Shown here one piece after another: positions 8,162-16,806 of a stretch of DNA of 63,669 nt (position 1 is its first letter; the number at the start of each line of letters is the position of its first letter). The stretch lies in NCBI GenBank assembly GCA_004562765.1, contig SFRL01000017.1:1-63669 (forward strand). Reading direction: 5' to 3'. The DNA is from a bacterium. GTDB lineage: Bacteria > Bacillota > Clostridia > Lachnospirales > Lachnospiraceae. The notes under the pieces are model-generated. The model made no database searches. It saw nothing but the letters and a program-made list of their open reading frames with translations, and had not been told where the DNA came from. Made by a program: the position numbers and the translations under genes.

Positions 8162-9112
8162 ATGCAACTTACAGATCTTCCGAAATACTGGCTGGACAAG
8201 CCCTACTATAGTCTGAATGCCTATCTGAAGCAGACGTTTGGTGAAAAGATCTATCGCTTGTCCTTAGACGGCGGTTTTTCCTGTCCGAACCGTGACGGAA
8301 CACTGGGCACACGCGGCTGCAGCTTTTGCAGTGCGGGAGGCTCCGGTGATTTTGCGGCTGACCGGCGAAAGTCAGTCACTGAACAGCTTTCCGATGCAAA
8401 GGAACGGATCACCGCCAAAACAAATGCGAAACATTTTATTGCCTACTTTCAGGCATATACAAACACCTACGCAGATATTTCTTATCTGCGTACTGTTTTT
8501 TCCGAGGCACTGTGTCCGGACGAGATCGTCGCACTCTCCATCGCAACCCGCGTGGATTGTCTCGGTGATGATGTACTACAGCTCCTGTGCGAGCTGAGAG
8601 ATGCTTTTCATAAGCCCATCTGGGTAGAGCTGGGGGTACAGAGTGCCCGGGACGAATCACTCCGTCACGTCCGCAGCGGCTTTACCTATGCAGACTGTGA
8701 GGACGCGGTAATGCGTCTGCATAGATACGACATTCCGTCCATTGTGCACCTGATCTTCGGTCTGCCGGGTGAAAGCAGGGAACAGATGCTTGACTCCGTA
8801 AAAAAGGTCTGTGCACTCCCGATCGCAGGATTAAAACTGCAGCTTTTGCATATCCTGTCCGGAACAGATCTCGCCGCGGAATACGAGGCAGAACCCTTCC
8901 CCGTATTTGAAATGGAGGATTACTGCCAGTTTCTCGTGACCTGTATCGAACACGTTCCCCCGCACATCGTCCTGCACCGGATCACCGGTGACGGTCCGAA
9001 AAAACTTCTGCTCGCTCCTGCATGGAGCGGTGACAAAAAACGTGTCCTGAACCGTATTCACGCGGTGTTCCGCGAACGAAATACATGGCAGGGACGTTTG
9101 TGTGAAAAATAG
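8162..9112 (+). CDS. Radical SAM protein, TIGR01212/YhcC family
   Basis: A 316-residue radical SAM protein. The iron-sulfur cysteines are C41, C53 and C56 in CPNRDGTLGTRGCSFC, the spacing of the TIGR01212 (YhcC) family. The rest has the expected TIM-barrel landmarks such as WVELGVQS and VHLIFGLPGESREQM. The physiological substrate of this family is not firmly known. GAGGT precedes the ATG by 6 nt. It lies 31 nt past the malic enzyme and is probably co-transcribed. Confidence 0.9.
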   Translation: MQLTDLPKYWLDKPYYSLNAYLKQTFGEKIYRLSLDGGFSCPNRDGTLGTRGCSFCSAGGSGDFAADRRKSVTEQLSDAKERITAKTNAKHFIAYFQAYTNTYADISYLRTVFSEALCPDEIVALSIATRVDCLGDDVLQLLCELRDAFHKPIWVELGVQSARDESLRHVRSGFTYADCEDAVMRLHRYDIPSIVHLIFGLPGESREQMLDSVKKVCALPIAGLKLQLLHILSGTDLAAEYEAEPFPVFEMEDYCQFLVTCIEHVPPHIVLHRITGDGPKKLLLAPAWSGDKKRVLNRIHAVFRERNTWQGRLCEK

Positions 9113-9145
9113 CAGCTCAAACACTGCGCAAATGAGGTATGATTT

Positions 9146-9661
9146 ATGGCTGAACCCTTAACAACTTATAAATTGATGATACTTGCACTGCTGGAGGCTT
9201 CGGATCTGCCGCTCTCCGGCACGCAGCTGTCTGATTTCTTTCTGGAAAAAGATTATACAAATTATTTTACCGTGCAGGAGGCGCTGCACGAGTTGGATGA
9301 GAGTGCCTTTATCAAAAAGGAATCCACCCACAACAATACCCGGTATTCCATCACGCCTGCGGGCACGGAAACGCTGTCCTTTTTCTCTGACAAGCTTTCT
9401 TCCGGTATTCATACGGACATCCGGGAATATCTGTCTGCAAATCAGCTGTCGATCCGTGAAGCCGCTTCAGTTCTGGCGGATTACTATAAAGCACCGGGCG
9501 ACCAGTACGCTGTCCGCTGTCAGCTAAAGGAAAAAGAAAATCCGCGCATCGATCTGACGATCACCGTGCCAAACCGCGAGATCGCCGAAGCTATTTGCGA
9601 CAACTGGAAGCAGCAGAGCGAACATGTCTATGAATATCTGATGGATCTGCTGGTGAAATAA
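9146..9661 (+). CDS. DUF4364 family winged-helix protein
   Basis: A 171-residue protein recognisable as DUF4364, common in Clostridia. The N-terminal half looks like a winged helix (TYKLMILALLEASDLPLSGTQ, then FTVQEALHELDESAFIKKE, then TRYSITPAGTETLSFF), typical of PadR-like DNA-binding folds. The C-terminal half is a beta-rich domain without recognisable catalytic residues. It is the last gene of the plus-strand unit and ends at the shared terminator. The function is unknown; a transcription regulator is the likeliest guess. Confidence 0.8.
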   Translation: MAEPLTTYKLMILALLEASDLPLSGTQLSDFFLEKDYTNYFTVQEALHELDESAFIKKESTHNNTRYSITPAGTETLSFFSDKLSSGIHTDIREYLSANQLSIREAASVLADYYKAPGDQYAVRCQLKEKENPRIDLTITVPNREIAEAICDNWKQQSEHVYEYLMDLLVK

Positions 9662-9665
9662 TAGA

Positions 9666-9698
9666 AAGGGAGATGTTCCTTGTACGGAACTCTCCCTT
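9666..9698. terminator. Bidirectional terminator between the DUF4364 gene and sigH
   Basis: Hairpin AAGGGAGA...GTTCC / GGAAC...TCTCCCTT with T-rich flanks on both sides. It separates two convergent genes whose stop codons lie within 6 nt of it on either side. Confidence 0.75.
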
Positions 9699-9703
9699 AT
9701 GTT

Positions 9704-10321
9704 TTATATACTCGTATTTTCAAGCTTCCCGATCTTGCCCCGGATGCGCTGCAGTGCATTGTCGATGGACTTTGCTGATTTGTTCAGGTAATCGGCGATC
9801 TGGCGGTAATCCATGCCCTGCAGATACAGGTCACACACCTGTTTTTCCATCGGGCTTAAGATCGTCTCTAAATGTTCAAAGAAATCCCGATAAGCCTCCT
9901 GTTGGATCAAAAGCCGCTCCGGATTCTGCTCTGTGGCTCCCTCCAGTGTGTCTCCAAGTGTCAGCCCGCCCTCCTCGTTCGTCTCCTCCGACAGGGAGAC
10001 ATAGGAATTGAGCGGCGCATGCTTCAGCCTCTGGGATGCCTCGATCGCATGATACATCTGCCTGGTAATGCATAGCTCCGCAAAATGATAAAAAGAGGTC
10101 TCCTTTTCCGGTGAAAAATCCCGAATCGCTTTAAATAAGCCGATCATTCCTTCCTGAATCAGATCCTCTTTCTCTGCTCCGATCAGATAAAGGGCATTCG
10201 CCTTTTTCATGACCAGATTTTTGTATTTTTTGCAAAGGTAATCAGTGATGCTGTCATTGCCCGCAGAAACCTGCATCAGCAGTTCCTCATCCCGGACGTT
10301 TTCATATTCATTCTCTCTCAT
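9704..10321 (-). CDS. sigH: RNA polymerase sigma factor, SigH (sigma-30) type
   Basis: A 205-residue sigma factor. Region 2 includes EDLIQEGMIGLFKAIRDFSPEK and region 4 includes the helix-turn-helix MDYRQIADYLNKSAKSIDNALQRIRGKI. Size, sequence and gene order cysS-mrnC-rlmB-sigH match the SigH of Firmicutes, which directs early-stationary and sporulation-entry genes. I chose the ATG at 10321, just past the rlmB stop codon, rather than one 51 nt upstream inside rlmB. There is little ribosome binding site, so translation is probably coupled to rlmB. Confidence 0.9.
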   Translation of the reverse strand: MRENEYENVRDEELLMQVSAGNDSITDYLCKKYKNLVMKKANALYLIGAEKEDLIQEGMIGLFKAIRDFSPEKETSFYHFAELCITRQMYHAIEASQRLKHAPLNSYVSLSEETNEEGGLTLGDTLEGATEQNPERLLIQQEAYRDFFEHLETILSPMEKQVCDLYLQGMDYRQIADYLNKSAKSIDNALQRIRGKIGKLENTSI

Positions 10322-10325
10322 TTTA

Positions 10326-11084
10326 CTAACCCTGTAACCTCTGGCGTACGATCTCATATGCCAGCACGCCACATGCCACCGATGCGTTCAGCGAATCGAT
10401 GTCACCCTTCATAGGGATGGAAGCGATCATATCACAATGCTCCCGTACCAGCTTGCTGACGCCCTCACCCTCATTGCCGATGACCAGTCCAATGGAGCCC
10501 TTCAGATTCAGATCATACATCTGCGTGCCGCCCATATCCGCGCACACAAACCACATGCCTTCTTTTTTCAGGTCTTCGATCGTGCTGGTGAGATTCGTCA
10601 CCTTTGCCACCGGCGTATAGTTGATGGCTCCGGCGGATGCCTTTGCCACAGTCGCTGTCAAGCCCACCGCCCGGCGCTTCGGAATGATCACGCCGTGCGC
10701 ACCCGCCAGATTGGCGGTACGGATGATGGCACCCAGATTGTGCGGGTCTTCGATATTATCCAGCAGGATCACAAACGGAGCCTCACCCTTATCCCTTGCG
10801 ATCTGCAAAATATCTTCCACCTCAGCATAGGAATACGCCGCTGACTGCGCGATCACACCCTGATGCTTTCCGGTCTCCGAGATCTGATCCAGCCGCTCCT
10901 TTGACACAAAATTTAAGATCGTGTCATGCTTTCTCGCCTCCCGCACGATGGTACGCACAGGGCCGTCCTGACAGCCGTCAAGGACATAGAGCTTGTCGAT
11001 CGTCTTTCCGGAGCGAAATGCCTCCAGTACTGCGTTGCGGCCTTCGATTTTTGTTTCCTCTACACGTGTCTGTGTATCTTCCAT
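10326..11084 (-). CDS. rlmB: 23S rRNA (guanosine-2'-O)-methyltransferase RlmB
   Basis: A 252-residue SpoU/TrmH-family enzyme. The N-terminal substrate-binding domain begins at EGRNAVLEAF. The knotted catalytic domain shows the three SPOUT motifs: LDNIEDPHNLGAIIRTAN, GLVIGNEGEGVS, and IPMKGDIDSLNASVA. It methylates a guanosine of the 23S peptidyl-transferase loop (G2251 in E. coli); RlmB and related TrmH enzymes can be confused, so the exact site is by homology. The start overlaps the mrnC stop by 1 nt. Confidence 0.92.
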   Translation of the reverse strand: MEDTQTRVEETKIEGRNAVLEAFRSGKTIDKLYVLDGCQDGPVRTIVREARKHDTILNFVSKERLDQISETGKHQGVIAQSAAYSYAEVEDILQIARDKGEAPFVILLDNIEDPHNLGAIIRTANLAGAHGVIIPKRRAVGLTATVAKASAGAINYTPVAKVTNLTSTIEDLKKEGMWFVCADMGGTQMYDLNLKGSIGLVIGNEGEGVSKLVREHCDMIASIPMKGDIDSLNASVACGVLAYEIVRQRLQG

Positions 11085-11638
11085 TATGAATTCTCCTGAC
11101 TGTCTGCCGATGTCACACCGGTCTCCGATTCTTCCGTCTGCTCATGCGTTTTCGCCTGAGACTTTTTGTTTCCATGCCGGTTATGCGCCTCCGCATATTT
11201 GCCTTCGCCCGGCTTGTATGTATCTACTGCCAGCTTTACCAGCTCCACAAGACGCTCTGTCTGATCCGTCAGATACAGATATCCCATTAATGCCTCAAAG
11301 CCGGTTGCCCTTCGATAGTCATTGATGGAGGCATTTTTTGCCATCGTCGAAGATTTCGCATTGCGGCCACGGCGATAGACACTTTCCTCCTCCGGTGAAA
11401 GCTGCGGCAGCAGGATATCCATCATCTTTGACTGTGCCTCCGCCTTCACCAGCTGGCTCGTCTGGCGGTGCAAAAGTCCCGCCCGCGTGTTTGTCCGCGC
11501 CACCATCACCGAGCGGACGACAAGCTCATAGATGCCGTCGCCGATGTATGCAAGGGTGAGCGGACTGAGCGTGCGGATATCCACGTCCTGATCCAGACCG
11601 AATTGTTGTTTGATATATGCGTTTAAGCCCGTTTCCAT
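11084..11638 (-). CDS. mrnC: Mini-ribonuclease 3
   Basis: A 184-residue protein with an RNase III catalytic domain but no double-stranded RNA-binding domain. The catalytic helix is AYIGDGIYELVVR and a second conserved part is NASINDYRRATGFEALMGYLYL. Mini-III trims 23S rRNA ends in Firmicutes. An extra C-terminal tail of about 40 residues is hydrophilic and low in complexity. The start lies inside the 3' end of cysS (16 nt overlap), which fixes the operon cysS-mrnC-rlmB-sigH. Confidence 0.93.
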   Translation of the reverse strand: METGLNAYIKQQFGLDQDVDIRTLSPLTLAYIGDGIYELVVRSVMVARTNTRAGLLHRQTSQLVKAEAQSKMMDILLPQLSPEEESVYRRGRNAKSSTMAKNASINDYRRATGFEALMGYLYLTDQTERLVELVKLAVDTYKPGEGKYAEAHNRHGNKKSQAKTHEQTEESETGVTSADSQENS

Positions 11639-13029
11639 TTTACGCCTTCTCTGGTATCCTCCAGGATAATGCCGCGGTTCTTCAGCTCGTCGCGGATCTC
11701 GTCCGCTCTGGCAAAATTCTTCGCCTTCTTCGCGTCCGTGCGCTCCTGGATCAGCGCCTCAATATCTGCATCCAGAAGTTCCTCCTCCTGCTCCAAAATG
11801 ATACCCAGCACATCGCAAAGGGTGTTCAGGCGCGCATAGAGCAGTTCCAGATACGTGCGGCTGTTTTCAGAGGATGCATTGGTGTTGATATATTTCACCA
11901 GCTCAAATACTGCTGATACGGCATCGGCCGTGTTGGCATCATCGTCCATCGCCGCCTCAAATTTTTTCACATACTCCTCTGTAGCGTCAAAATATGCCTT
12001 CTCTTCCTCGGTCAGATCCTGCTTTGTCGTGGCATCCATCTGACGCTTCAAGGTACTTCCGGCGGTCACGATACGCTCCAGTCCGTTCTTTGCCGCCTCC
12101 ATCAGATCTGCGGAGAAGTTCAAGGGACTTCTGTAGTGTGCGCTCAGCATAAAGAAGCGAAGCACCTGCAGATCGTATTTTTCCGCAATATCGCGGACAG
12201 TAAAGAAATTGCCCAGCGACTTTGACATTTTCTGGTTGTTGATATTTAAAAATCCGTTGTGCATCCAGTATTTTGCAAAGGGAACGCCGTTTGCCGCCTC
12301 AGACTGTGCGATCTCATTCTCATGATGAGGGAAAATCAGATCCTCGCCGCCTGCATGGATGTCAATCTCATCACCGAGATATTTTTTAGACATGACGGAA
12401 CACTCAATATGCCAGCCCGGTCTGCCCTCACACCACGGGGACTCCCAATAGGGCTCGCCCTCTTTTTTTGGTTTCCAGAGCACGAAGTCCAGTGCATCCT
12501 CCTTCAGATCTCCGGTCACCTTGATGTCACGATGCCCTGCCTGAAGATCGTCCAGATTTTTGTGGGAGAGCTTGCCGTACTCCGCAAATTTGCGCGTACG
12601 GTAATATACCGTACCATCCTCTGCCGCATAAGCATAACCCTTCTCGATCAGCGTGGAGATCATGTCGATCATACCCTGGATCTCATTGGTTGCAAGCGGA
12701 TGTGTGGTGGCAGGCTTTACATTCATGGCAGCCATATCCTTTTTGCACTCTTCAATGTAGCGCTCGGAGATGACAGATGCGTCTACGCCCTCCTCGTTTG
12801 CCTTTTTGATGATCTTGTCATCCACATCAGTAAAATTCGATACATAGTTGACATCGTAACCCTTGTACTCCAGATAACGACGAAACGTATCAAAGACGAT
12901 CATCGGTCTGGCATTTCCGATATGAATGAGATTGTATACGGTAGGTCCGCACACATACATGCTGACCTTTCCTTCCTCTAACGGTACGAATTCCTCTTTC
13001 TGTCTGCTCATAGTGTTAAAAATTTTCAT
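11623..13029 (-). CDS. cysS: Cysteinyl-tRNA synthetase
   Basis: A 468-residue class I synthetase that charges tRNA-Cys. The HIGH-type signature is HIGN at 36-39 after CGPTVYN, and KMSKS is at 267-271. Zinc ligands are C28, C210, H235 and E239 by comparison with the family. The protein is full length, including the C-terminal anticodon-binding helices. No T-box leader is seen upstream; the gene lies only 15 nt after ispF. Confidence 0.97.
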   Translation of the reverse strand: MKIFNTMSRQKEEFVPLEEGKVSMYVCGPTVYNLIHIGNARPMIVFDTFRRYLEYKGYDVNYVSNFTDVDDKIIKKANEEGVDASVISERYIEECKKDMAAMNVKPATTHPLATNEIQGMIDMISTLIEKGYAYAAEDGTVYYRTRKFAEYGKLSHKNLDDLQAGHRDIKVTGDLKEDALDFVLWKPKKEGEPYWESPWCEGRPGWHIECSVMSKKYLGDEIDIHAGGEDLIFPHHENEIAQSEAANGVPFAKYWMHNGFLNINNQKMSKSLGNFFTVRDIAEKYDLQVLRFFMLSAHYRSPLNFSADLMEAAKNGLERIVTAGSTLKRQMDATTKQDLTEEEKAYFDATEEYVKKFEAAMDDDANTADAVSAVFELVKYINTNASSENSRTYLELLYARLNTLCDVLGIILEQEEELLDADIEALIQERTDAKKAKNFARADEIRDELKNRGIILEDTREGVKWKRA

Positions 13030-13044
13030 TTTTCTATCCTCCTA

Positions 13045-13587
13045 TTACTGTTTGTGGCAGCCACTGCAGCTCTCACAGCTTCTATCTGAAGACGCCACAG
13101 GTGCGCTTGCATCAAACAAACCGGTCAGCGCACATACCGCCTGCGCACTGATACCTTCCTCTCTGCCTGTAAAGCCCAGACGTTCCTCCGTCGTTGCCTT
13201 CACATTGACCTGTGAAAGCTCCAGATGCAGTGTTTCCGCAATATTCTCCCGCATTTTCTGAATATGCAGCGCGATCTTCGGCTTTTGCGCGATCACTGTC
13301 GCATCAATATTTTCTACCGCATAACCCTCCTGATTCAAAAGTCCTCCTACGTGTGAGAGAAGCTTCAGGCTGTCTGCACCTTCATACGCCGGATCTGTAT
13401 CGGGAAAATGCTGCCCGATATCTCCCAGCGCCGCTGCGCCCAGCAACGCGTCCATAACCGCATGCAGCAGCACATCCGCATCTGAATGTCCGAGCAGTCC
13501 CAGCGTGTGGGGAATTTCCACGCCACCCAAAATGAGCTTTCGCCCTTCTACCAGTCTATGCACATCGTATCCGATTCCTACTCTCAT
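13045..13587 (-). CDS. ispF: 2-C-methyl-D-erythritol 2,4-cyclodiphosphate synthase
   Basis: IspF of the MEP isoprenoid pathway: it cyclises CDP-methylerythritol 2-phosphate. The signature GYDVH gives the metal ligands D8 and H10, followed by LLGHSDADVLLHA and ATTEERLGFTGREEGISAQA. The core is about 157 residues. The remaining 23 or so form an unusual C-terminal tail ending SDRSCESCSGCHKQ, with a CxxCxxC pattern not present in typical IspF. The gene leads into cysS. Confidence 0.95.
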   Translation of the reverse strand: MRVGIGYDVHRLVEGRKLILGGVEIPHTLGLLGHSDADVLLHAVMDALLGAAALGDIGQHFPDTDPAYEGADSLKLLSHVGGLLNQEGYAVENIDATVIAQKPKIALHIQKMRENIAETLHLELSQVNVKATTEERLGFTGREEGISAQAVCALTGLFDASAPVASSDRSCESCSGCHKQ

Positions 13588-13627
13588 GTTGTCTCCAAAT
13601 TCCGTGCCCTGTCATATCACGAACACA

Positions 13628-13658
13628 TAATCCTATTTTGCTGACTTTACAGTCAATT
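13628..13658 (-). promoter_or_regulatory. Possible ispF promoter with dyad
   Basis: On the minus strand TTGACT is followed after about 18 nt by GATTAT, giving a fair promoter. The -35 is part of a dyad TGACT-TTAC-AGTCA (about 13639-13652), which could be an operator. It would allow ispF-cysS expression separate from the genes upstream. Confidence 0.35.
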
Positions 13659-14724
13659 ACATCTGTCTGTAGTGCGCCAATACCATCATGGCGATCTGAA
13701 ATGTCATCGCGTCATCAAACCGCCGGATGTCCAGTCCCACCAGCTTCTCAAAGCGCTCCAGCCGGTACACCAGTGTGTTCCTGTGTAAATAGAGTTGGCG
13801 CGCAGTCTCTGAAATATTCAGATTGTTCTCAAAAAACAGGCGGATCGTCACCTGCATCTCCTCGTCAATGTCCTGATCCGGCAGTTTTTCGCCAAACACT
13901 TCCTGCAGGAACATCTCGCACAGGTCTTTCGGCAGCTCGTAGATCAGGCGCGCAATACCGAGTTTCGAATATGCAACGACCTCGCGCTGCTCCTGGAAAA
14001 TGCCGGCAATACGCAGCGCCAGAGCCGCCTCGCGCTTCGCATCCGTCAGTTCCGCCAGCGTCTCTTTCGGCGTACTGTAGCCCACACGGGTCTTGATCAT
14101 CAGCTCGGACAGCATCGTATCCATCGCGGAAAGCACATCTTTCTCTGCCCGTTCTGCGTTCACGCCCTTTTCGTATGCCTTGATGAGCACCAGATGCTTC
14201 TCATCCTCCAAAAACAGCAGGTCCTGCCTGCCATCCGCAAACAGGCTCGTCAGCATGCGCAGTGCGCTCGTGTCCTCCAACGGCTGTGCCAGTTCAAACA
14301 GATACAGGACACGCGGCACATCTTTTAACTTCAGCCGCCCTGCCTGCTTATACAACTCACTTGCCGGGATATCTCCTGTCAGGAGCACTGCCGCAAAGGC
14401 ATTTTTATCAGTGTCTTTTTTTATCGCATCAAAGAACAACTGTAGTTCACTTGCCGCCATACGCCCCGGCACCAGCACTGCAGGCGCATTTCCTTCCGCG
14501 ATGAGCAGCAGTCGTTCCTCTGCCGCGCGCACCGGAAAGGCCACATATCCTTCGACTGCCGGTTCCCGCTCAGCACCGGAAAACAACTCCTCCAGTTGCT
14601 TTTCGGACAATGCATTCTCCGTCAGTGTACCCTCCACATATTCCTCCGGTGACTCATACAGTGCAAAGCGGATACCGGAGATCTCTGTCAGTTCTTTTAG
14701 AATCTGCTGCAATTTTTTATGCAT
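13657..14724 (-). CDS. PucR/CdaR-family transcriptional regulator
   Basis: A 355-residue regulator. The C-terminus has the PucR-type helix-turn-helix: TIRLFFENNLNISETARQLYLHRNTLVYRLERFEKLVG. The preceding region resembles the GGDEF-like CdaR middle domain; no membrane segment is visible. I chose the ATG at 14724, 2 nt after the aroF stop codon, over one 54 nt upstream inside aroF; the ribosome binding site is weak, suggesting coupling with aroF. Target genes and effector are unknown; the location suggests a link with aromatic amino acid supply, which is only inference. Confidence 0.8.
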   Translation of the reverse strand: MHKKLQQILKELTEISGIRFALYESPEEYVEGTLTENALSEKQLEELFSGAEREPAVEGYVAFPVRAAEERLLLIAEGNAPAVLVPGRMAASELQLFFDAIKKDTDKNAFAAVLLTGDIPASELYKQAGRLKLKDVPRVLYLFELAQPLEDTSALRMLTSLFADGRQDLLFLEDEKHLVLIKAYEKGVNAERAEKDVLSAMDTMLSELMIKTRVGYSTPKETLAELTDAKREAALALRIAGIFQEQREVVAYSKLGIARLIYELPKDLCEMFLQEVFGEKLPDQDIDEEMQVTIRLFFENNLNISETARQLYLHRNTLVYRLERFEKLVGLDIRRFDDAMTFQIAMMVLAHYRQM

Positions 14725-14726
14725 AA

Positions 14727-15761
14727 TTAAACACTCATTTCTGCAATGGTATCGATCAGCCTTCTTGTATCCTCCCATCCCAGGCAGGGATCTGTAATGG
14801 ATTTTCCGTAGATCATATGGTCACAGATCGGCTGATTTCCTTCTTCCAGATAGCTCTCGATCATAAAGCCCTTTACGAGCTTTTTCAGTTCCGCATTGTG
14901 GCGGCGGTTGTTCAGCACTTCTTTTGCAATGCGGATCTGCTCCTTATACTGCTTATTGGAATTGGAATGATTCGTATCAACGATCACCGCCGGATTCGCA
15001 AATTCCTGCCCGCAGTAAGCATCGAGTAACTGCATCATATCCTCATAATGATAATTCGGATGACACTCGCCTTTACTGTTGACATAGCCACGCAGGATAC
15101 AATGCGCCAGCGGATTTCCGCTTGTGCTGACATTATAGCCACGGTAGATAAAGGATGTCGGATTCTGTGCTGCACGGATCGCATTGAGCATCACGGACAT
15201 ATCACCGCTTGTGGGGTTTTTCATTCCTACCGGAATGTCCATCCCGCTCGCAGTCAGCCGGTGCTGCTGATTTTCCACAGAGCGCGCGCCGATGGCCTCG
15301 TAGGATAAAATATCATCGAGATAACTGCGGTTTTCCGGATAAAGCATCTCATCCGCCGCTGTCAGACCACTCTCGCTCATGGCACGGATATGCATCTTAC
15401 GGATCATTACAATACCCTTGTAAAGATCCGGTTCCTGCATCGGATCGGGCTGATGCAGCATTCCTTTATAGCCTGCCCCGGTAGTGCGGGGCTTGTTTGT
15501 ATAAATACGGGGGATCAGGATCAGACGATCCTTCACCTCATCGTTGATCTTCGCCAGACGGCTCACATACTCGCAGACGGAATCCTCATTGTCCGCCGAA
15601 CACGGTCCGATGATCACAAGAAATTTGTCTGATTCACCGGTAAATACTTTCTTTATTTCCGCATCTCGCTCTTTTTTTAACGCAATCAGCTCCGGCGAAA
15701 GCTGATATTCCATTTTTAAGATCTCCGGCTCCGGCAGCCGGTTATGGATCGTCATTGACAT
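14727..15761 (-). CDS. aroF: 3-deoxy-7-phosphoheptulonate synthase, class I (AroF/AroG type)
   Basis: A 344-residue DAHP synthase that condenses PEP and erythrose 4-phosphate, the first shikimate step. Motifs include IIGPCSADNED, RIYTNKPRTTGAGYKG, GMKNPTSGD and VDTNHSNSNK. Length and sequence fit the metal-dependent, feedback-controlled AroFGH class, not the Bacillus AroA type. Which aromatic amino acid inhibits it cannot be read here. AGGAG precedes the start by 7 nt. A second shikimate gene, aroC, lies at the far right end. Confidence 0.94.
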   Translation of the reverse strand: MSMTIHNRLPEPEILKMEYQLSPELIALKKERDAEIKKVFTGESDKFLVIIGPCSADNEDSVCEYVSRLAKINDEVKDRLILIPRIYTNKPRTTGAGYKGMLHQPDPMQEPDLYKGIVMIRKMHIRAMSESGLTAADEMLYPENRSYLDDILSYEAIGARSVENQQHRLTASGMDIPVGMKNPTSGDMSVMLNAIRAAQNPTSFIYRGYNVSTSGNPLAHCILRGYVNSKGECHPNYHYEDMMQLLDAYCGQEFANPAVIVDTNHSNSNKQYKEQIRIAKEVLNNRRHNAELKKLVKGFMIESYLEEGNQPICDHMIYGKSITDPCLGWEDTRRLIDTIAEMSV

Positions 15762-15764
15762 GTT

Positions 15765-16415
15765 CTATCTCCTCATCATATCATTCTCTTGTTCTTCTGC
15801 CAGTTCTTCCTCTGTCATATATTTTCGAAAGACTTTTTCCAGCACCAGATTTATAAATACCATCGCAATGGCAGGTATAAACCAGGAAAAGAGCATCATT
15901 ACCCAGCAAACGTACAGTGTCACTGCCAGCAGGACAAGTACGATCAGCGAATATCCGGGGTTCGTGAATGCCATGATCGCTGCATTTTTCAGCGTCGTTT
16001 TGATGTTATCCTCAAAACGCGCTATATACGCAAAAACATACATAAACCAGATCAGCACCACTGCAAGAAGACCATAGAAGAAATATGCCATAATACCGAT
16101 CTTCTCACCGGCTTTCAGATACTCGACACAAATGCTGATATCGAAGTAGAATACCGCAAAGATTGCCAGAAAGATCAGCCAGGTCTTTGTTGCCTGCTTG
16201 AAGTTTCCCTTAAAAGAAGCCCAATATTCCTTCCAGATTCCGCTGCGCTGATTGCGGATCACCTTGTGTGTCGTATAATAAAAGGCGGTCGTCGCCGCAC
16301 CGATCGTAAAGATCGGAATGCATGTGAAAAGCCACATAATGTTCAAAATAATTGCGTCAACCGCAGAGTTTACCGCTGACCACAGCTTATTGTCCGCATT
16401 AAAAAATCCTGCCAT
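15765..16415 (-). CDS. DUF624 (YesL-like) membrane protein
   Basis: A 216-residue integral membrane protein with about five hydrophobic helices, for example AIILNIMWLFTCIPIFTIGA, WLIFLAIFAVFYF and IVLVLLAVTLYVCWVMML. The opening MAGFFNADNKLWSAVN...IPIFTIGAATTAFYY is the DUF624/YesL signature. I placed the start at 16415, with AGGGG 7 nt upstream. The family is common in carbohydrate-uptake loci; its role is unknown. Here it lies upstream of aroF with only 3 nt between, behind a strong promoter. A paralogue is in the glycan locus at 40117-40764. Confidence 0.88.
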   Translation of the reverse strand: MAGFFNADNKLWSAVNSAVDAIILNIMWLFTCIPIFTIGAATTAFYYTTHKVIRNQRSGIWKEYWASFKGNFKQATKTWLIFLAIFAVFYFDISICVEYLKAGEKIGIMAYFFYGLLAVVLIWFMYVFAYIARFEDNIKTTLKNAAIMAFTNPGYSLIVLVLLAVTLYVCWVMMLFSWFIPAIAMVFINLVLEKVFRKYMTEEELAEEQENDMMRR

Positions 16416-16498
16416 AAAATTACCCCTTTCATCACTGCTCATTTCTCTTTCAGTCCGGTGTATGCATTCATTTTGAATTGCTACACATAATTCATATT

Positions 16499-16528
16499 AG
16501 TATATCACGTGACGCACGCGGGTGTCAA
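16499..16528 (-). promoter_or_regulatory. Promoter of the DUF624-aroF operon
   Basis: TTGACA (16523-16528) and TATACT (16499-16504) on the minus strand, 18 nt apart. The DUF624 gene starts 84 nt downstream. Confidence 0.75.
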
Positions 16529-16572
16529 ATTGTAGCCAGGCAAAAGTTCATCAAAAAAAAGAAAAAAAACTG

Positions 16573-16601
16573 TTGACATTTCCCGATTCATTCTGTATAC
16601 T
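16573..16601 (+). promoter_or_regulatory. tRNA operon promoter
   Basis: TTGACA (16573-16578), 17 nt spacer, TATACT (16596-16601). It is close to consensus and lies 36 nt ahead of tRNA-Val, as expected for a stable-RNA promoter. Confidence 0.9.
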
Positions 16602-16637
16602 TTGTTAAGTCGGGTCACGAAAATGGCTCACATATAT

Positions 16638-16710
16638 GGGATCTTAGCTCAGCTGGGAGAGCATCTGCCTTACAAGCAGAGGGTCATAGGTTCGAGCCCT
16701 ATAGGTCCCA
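16638..16710 (+). tRNA. tRNA-Val (anticodon TAC)
   Basis: A 73 nt cloverleaf. The acceptor pairs GGGATCT with AGGTCCC, with one G-T pair. The anticodon loop is CTTACAA between TCTGC and GCAGA, giving TAC (valine, GTA codon). The T-arm loop is TTCGAGC. CCA is not encoded. Confidence 0.97.
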
Positions 16711-16724
16711 TACTTTTAAAAAAT

Positions 16725-16798
16725 GGCGAGATGGCTCAACTGGCTAGAGCGTCCGGTTCATACCCGGGAGGTTGAGAGTTCAAGTCTCTCTCTCGCTA
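16725..16798 (+). tRNA. tRNA-Met (anticodon CAT), elongator type
   Basis: A 74 nt cloverleaf 14 nt after tRNA-Val. The acceptor GGCGAGA pairs with TCTCGCT (first pair G-T). The anticodon loop is TTCATAC, anticodon CAT. The first pair and the D-arm differ from the initiator type. A CAT anticodon could also be tRNA-Ile2 with lysidine, but the body resembles elongator Met. CCA is not encoded. Confidence 0.93.
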
Positions 16799-16806
16799 CT
16801 GCAAAT

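Noticed and set aside
13588..13656. T-box leader for cysS
   Set aside because: cysS follows ispF by 15 nt and the region before ispF is only 69 nt with no T-box sequence.
16725..16798. Initiator tRNA-fMet
   Set aside because: The acceptor starts G-G-C-G-A-G and the anticodon stem lacks the three G-C pairs of the initiator, so elongator Met is the better call.
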